From Fischerella muscicola PCC 7414 (GTDB taxonomy: Bacteria; Cyanobacteriota; Cyanobacteriia; Cyanobacteriales; Nostocaceae): 60,105 nt of DNA. The notes beneath the pieces are model-generated. The model did no database searches. It was given only the letters and a program-made list of their open reading frames with translations, and had not been told where the DNA came from. Below are positions 56,862 through 60,105 of the stretch, piece by piece; position 1 is the stretch's first letter, and every line of letters starts with the position of its first letter. The DNA is taken from positions 1-60,105 of the forward strand of contig NZ_AJLK01000180.1 in NCBI RefSeq assembly GCF_000317205.1. Reading direction: 5' to 3'. Made by a program: the position numbers and the translations under genes.

Positions 56862-59021
56862 TTACTGCTTCACACCCTTCATCGACAAACCAATCCGCTT
56901 CAATTTCTCATTCACTTCCATCACTCGCACTTTCACGACTTGTCCTACCTTCACGACTTTCTTGGGATCATCTACAAACCTGTCCGCAAGTTGGGAGATA
57001 TGCACTAAACCATCTTGATGCACCCCAATATCTACAAACGCACCAAAGTTAGCGACATTTGTAACAATACCTTCTAACTCCATCCCCACTTTCAAGTCGG
57101 AAATTTCTTTAATTCCTTCTTGGAAGGTGGCATACTTAAACTCGGCACGGGGGTCTCTACCTGGTTTTTCTAGTTCCTTGAGAATATCACGTAGGGTTGG
57201 TTCACCTACGGTGTCGGTGACGTATTTTTTCAAGTTTGCCTTTTTGAGTTTTTCGGCAATTTGTGTCACCTGTTGTAGGGGTACATTTAAGTCAGTGGCG
57301 ATCGCTTCTACCACTGCATAACTCTCCGGATGCACGGCGGTATTGTCCAGTGGATTGTTACCGTTGCGAATTCGCAGAAAACCCGCTGCTTGTTCAAAGG
57401 CTTTTGGCCCCAACTTGGGAACTTTCAATAGTTCCCGACGATTTTTAAAGGCTCCGTTTTGGTTGCGGTAGGTGACAATATTGTTGGCAACGGTGGGCGT
57501 GATCCCCGAGACAAAAGTCAAAAGTTCTTTAGAAGCAGTATTCAAATCTACACCGACGTAGTTCACACAGCTTTCGACCGTTTCATCTAATTTCTTTTTC
57601 AGCAACTTCTGATCTACGTCGTGCTGATATTGTCCCACACCAATAGATTTGGGATCGATTTTCACCAGTTCCGCCAAGGGATCTTGCAAGCGGCGACCGA
57701 TGCTAATTGCGCCGCGTACGGTAACATCTAAATCGGGGAATTCTTGTGCTGCAACTTTACTAGCACTATATATAGAAGCACCAGACTCATTAACTATAAC
57801 TTTTATCGGTTTACGTTCCAAAGTCTGCAAAACTTCCGCGACAAACTCGTCTGTCTCACGGGAAGCTGTACCATTGCCAATAGCTATTAACTCTATCTTG
57901 TATTTTTCAATCAGATTCTTGAGAGTTTGTGCAGACTTAGCACGTTGTTCTAGTGCTTGGTGCGGAAATACCGCTTGATATTCCAAAAATTTCCCGGTTT
58001 CATCGAGGATGGCAACTTTACACCCAGTTCTAAACCCTGGATCGATCGCCATTGTTGGTTTCATTCCCGCAGGTGCAGACAGCAGTAACTCCCGCAGGTT
58101 TGCTTCAAATGTTTTAATCGACTCAATGTCAGCGTATAGTTTCTTCTCTGAGATTACTTCGCTAATTAAAGAAGTTTTCATCAGGCGGTTGAAGGCATCT
58201 TTGAGCATTTCCTGATAAAAGTTACGGATAGAACGGTGTTTTGAGCGAATTTCCTGGGATTCTAAATAGGAAAGCACCACATCCTCATCAAAGGAAATGT
58301 CAAAACTCAACACTCCCTCATTTTCACCCCGACATAAGGCTAGCAGGTTGTGGGGTGCGATATTCTTGACTTTGATTTGATAGTTGCGGTACATCTCAAA
58401 TTTAGTTGTACCTTCGGGATGTTCATCTTTGATCCGGGAGACAAATATTCCTTCCTCTAGGAGATATTCACGCAGATACGCACGTAACTCAGCTTTTTCT
58501 GCTACTTCCTCTGCAAGGATATCAGATGCACCCTTTAGTGCCTCTTGTGTTGTCTTAACTCCTTTCTCTTCAGAAATATACTTCGCTGCTTCTTGTTCTA
58601 GGTTTGCGGGTGCAGCATTTTTGGTATTCAACGATTTTATAAATTCTGCTAATGGTTCTAGTCCTTTTTCTCTGGCGACGGTGGCGCGGGTGCGACGCTT
58701 GGGACGGAAGGGTAAATATAAATCTTCCAGTTCTGTTTTTTGTAAACAAGCTGCGATTTTTGCTTTGAGTTCGTCAGTGAGTTTACCTTGTTCCGCGATC
58801 GCATTTAAAATTACCGATTTTCGTTCTTCTAGTTCTGTTAAGTAAGTATGCCTGTCTGCTAAGTCCCGCAGTTGGACTTCATTCATTTCCCCAGTGCGTT
58901 CTTTGCGGTAACGTGCAATGAAGGGAATAGTCGCACCCTCAGCCAGGAGTTCTAGGGCATTTTGCACCTGATAGGCTTTGAGGTTGAGTTCAGTTGCCAG
59001 TAGTTGAGGAATGTTCAGCAT
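56862..59021 (-). CDS. tex: Tex-family RNA-binding transcription accessory protein
   Basis: A 719-residue cytoplasmic nucleic-acid-binding protein. Domains: Tex N-terminal helical region (FIARYRKERTGEMNEVQLRDL), YqgF-like RNase H fold (AIDPGFRTGCKVAILDETG, about 325-450), helix-hairpin-helix pair (NTASKELLTFVSGITPTVA, then LLKVPKLGPKAFEQAAGFLRI), and a C-terminal S1 RNA-binding domain (GMELEGIVTNVANFGAFVDIG, HQDGLVHISQLADRFVDDP). Length is standard. Associated with transcription elongation in bacteria. Single gene. Confidence 0.96.
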   Translation of the reverse strand: MLNIPQLLATELNLKAYQVQNALELLAEGATIPFIARYRKERTGEMNEVQLRDLADRHTYLTELEERKSVILNAIAEQGKLTDELKAKIAACLQKTELEDLYLPFRPKRRTRATVAREKGLEPLAEFIKSLNTKNAAPANLEQEAAKYISEEKGVKTTQEALKGASDILAEEVAEKAELRAYLREYLLEEGIFVSRIKDEHPEGTTKFEMYRNYQIKVKNIAPHNLLALCRGENEGVLSFDISFDEDVVLSYLESQEIRSKHRSIRNFYQEMLKDAFNRLMKTSLISEVISEKKLYADIESIKTFEANLRELLLSAPAGMKPTMAIDPGFRTGCKVAILDETGKFLEYQAVFPHQALEQRAKSAQTLKNLIEKYKIELIAIGNGTASRETDEFVAEVLQTLERKPIKVIVNESGASIYSASKVAAQEFPDLDVTVRGAISIGRRLQDPLAELVKIDPKSIGVGQYQHDVDQKLLKKKLDETVESCVNYVGVDLNTASKELLTFVSGITPTVANNIVTYRNQNGAFKNRRELLKVPKLGPKAFEQAAGFLRIRNGNNPLDNTAVHPESYAVVEAIATDLNVPLQQVTQIAEKLKKANLKKYVTDTVGEPTLRDILKELEKPGRDPRAEFKYATFQEGIKEISDLKVGMELEGIVTNVANFGAFVDIGVHQDGLVHISQLADRFVDDPKKVVKVGQVVKVRVMEVNEKLKRIGLSMKGVKQ

Positions 59022-59272
59022 TGGGTGTCAGTCAGAAAAGCTACTCCATCAAGGTAATACCTTAGATAGCTTTGATTATGCAAGCGTATGATGTTAAGCT
59101 AATATATTAGACTTTTTTGGAATCCTTATTAACGGTGTTGTTGTTTATTGAGTAGCGCATTGTGGCTTAAAAACAACGTGAGTCTATAATTACTACACGT
59201 CTTTAAACTTCAGCCCCAATATTAAAATATTAAAAATTAGCGCTTCTGGTTTAGTTCAGAGGTGAAAGAAAA

Positions 59273-59716
59273 ATGCCCTTGTTGTTTTTGATACCACTTT
59301 TGACTGGTTTAGTAACTGGCTATATCTTTAAGAAAAGCACCGATGAAATCGGGCAAATTATAGGAGTAGTAGCCGCTGTTAGCCTAGTTTTAGGCTTGAT
59401 ATTAGCGCCTTGGCAAGTACAGCTTTTGTTACTAGTAGTCGTTCTCGTTAGTACCAAAAAACTACTACAACAAAACGAGTACAAACTGAAGCAGCAGGAA
59501 AAAGATCAAGAACAATTCAACAATAGTCATAACCAGGAACTAATTAGTTCCCAGGCTCCCAAAATTGAGCATGAAGCAACACATAAGTATCGCGGTAGTT
59601 ACTACCAAGCAACAGATGTGGGTGTTGAAGTTAAAGAAGGAGAAATTATTGGCAGATATCGTGGTCTTCCTTGGAGAATGCATCAAGTAGTCAATACACC
59701 CAGAAGCATGGAGTAA
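59273..59716 (+). CDS. DUF4278-type small membrane protein
   Basis: A 147-residue protein with two N-terminal hydrophobic segments (about 2-20 and 28-62), a basic/Gln-rich coil (about 62-90) and a C-terminal YRGSYYQATDVGVEVKEGE, then YRGLPWRM, the DUF4278 pattern of cyanobacteria. A GAGGTG ribosome binding site precedes the start. Function unknown. Confidence 0.8.
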   Translation: MPLLFLIPLLTGLVTGYIFKKSTDEIGQIIGVVAAVSLVLGLILAPWQVQLLLLVVVLVSTKKLLQQNEYKLKQQEKDQEQFNNSHNQELISSQAPKIEHEATHKYRGSYYQATDVGVEVKEGEIIGRYRGLPWRMHQVVNTPRSME

Positions 59717-60000
59717 TATCATGTTCGTTTGAATACTTATACTGTCGCGTAGGCTGGTAATAGGTAATTGCTAATCGGTAATTGGTGAGCCAGCGCGCCC
59801 CAAGGGGGGTTCCCTCCCCCAACCCCAAAGGGGGCCCCTAGCCCCCAATCCCCACGAGCGACAGGGAGTGGGGGCCGGTGAGTCCCCCATGAGCGTAAGC
59901 GCGAACCCGTAAGGGTAATTAAGATACTGATGATTTTCCCAATGCTCAATGCCAAACAGCGAAGCATAATATTGTAAGCAATAGCCGAACTGGATGTAAC
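59715..60000. mobile_element. MITE-like element, family 2, interrupted by a GC-rich insert
   Basis: 59715-59768 matches the left half and 59914-60000 the right half of the element at 44293-44424. Between them sits about 145 bases of GC-rich DNA (ccaaggggggttccctccc and gagtgggggccggtgag) not found in the intact copy. The last word also occurs at 30417-30433. Confidence 0.65.
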
Positions 60001-60105
60001 TATTCCCCTGACTTAAGGAAAAATGGGCATTTGAACAATGGCAGCAAAATTACCAGATGCCAGACGAACAGGCGATCGCTCCTGTATAAACATTGAGAAT
60101 GATAT
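59717..60105. other. Terminal gene-free region
   Basis: After the DUF4278 gene the window holds the interrupted MITE-like element and about 100 bases with no gene. A minus-strand frame at 59737-59967 lies wholly in repeat DNA and is not called. Confidence 0.55.

Noticed and set aside
59737-59967. A 76-codon minus-strand frame
   Set aside because: It coincides with the interrupted MITE-like element and its GC-rich insert; no protein-like features.

Overview
The window reads as chromosomal DNA of a filamentous, probably heterocyst-forming cyanobacterium of the Nostoc/Calothrix/Fischerella type. The evidence is two photosystem assembly or subunit genes (psaX, psb27), SLH-domain porins, many GCGATCGC (HIP1) octamers inside genes, heptanucleotide tandem repeats (STRRs) between genes, very large Ser/Thr-kinase/histidine-kinase hybrids and a CYP110-type P450. 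The species cannot be fixed from the sequence alone. I see no rRNA, tRNA, CRISPR array or intact transposase.

Layout. (1) 1-10.5 kb: an AT-rich 1.4 kb leader with a MITE-like element, then a sesquiterpene-synthase-like gene and a P450 facing a 1889-residue kinase/ATPase/GAF/histidine kinase, followed by a receiver protein. (2) 10.6-15 kb: lipA, psaX, a LivH-type permease, and a hybrid histidine kinase broken by a -1 frameshift at an A8 run. (3) 15.4-20.3 kb: a phosphate block, sphR-sphS-phoU then a PhoX phosphatase. (4) 20.8-28.5 kb: a Crp-family regulator, an SLH porin, small conserved proteins, and a GT39 / methyltransferase / GT2-GtrA group. (5) 29-33.6 kb: cofH, psb27, a secreted GH10-like protein and 5-formyl-THF cyclo-ligase. 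(6) 33.7-38.4 kb: a GDP-fucose and exopolysaccharide group (fcl, gmd, sugar transferase, GT4). (7) 38.6-44.2 kb: a CSP41-like protein, toxin-antitoxin remains, pgsA, aspA and a DUF362 protein. (8) 44.2-47 kb: a gene-poor stretch. (9) 47-53.6 kb: an SLH-fasciclin-barrel protein, a nuclease-like TPR protein, a rhomboid lacking its catalytic residues, and a Ser/Thr kinase with TPRs. (10) 53.7-60.1 kb: hicBA, GNAT and SDR genes, an integrase relic, a DUF6887/DUF6888-like pair, tex and a DUF4278 protein.

How the genes work together. SphS/SphR/PhoU with PhoX form a coherent phosphate-starvation unit. gmd and fcl supply GDP-fucose next to a priming sugar transferase and a GT4 enzyme. The terpene synthase, P450 and giant kinase form a probable regulated terpenoid locus.

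The least ordinary signals are: at least three MITE-like families, one of which appears to have split two convergent genes; an in-frame A-AAA-AAC slippery site in a hybrid kinase; a cluster of RNA hairpins between psb27 and the GH10-like gene; a rhomboid with both catalytic residues replaced; and several decayed toxin-antitoxin modules. G-rich intergenic repeats have also entered coding sequences.
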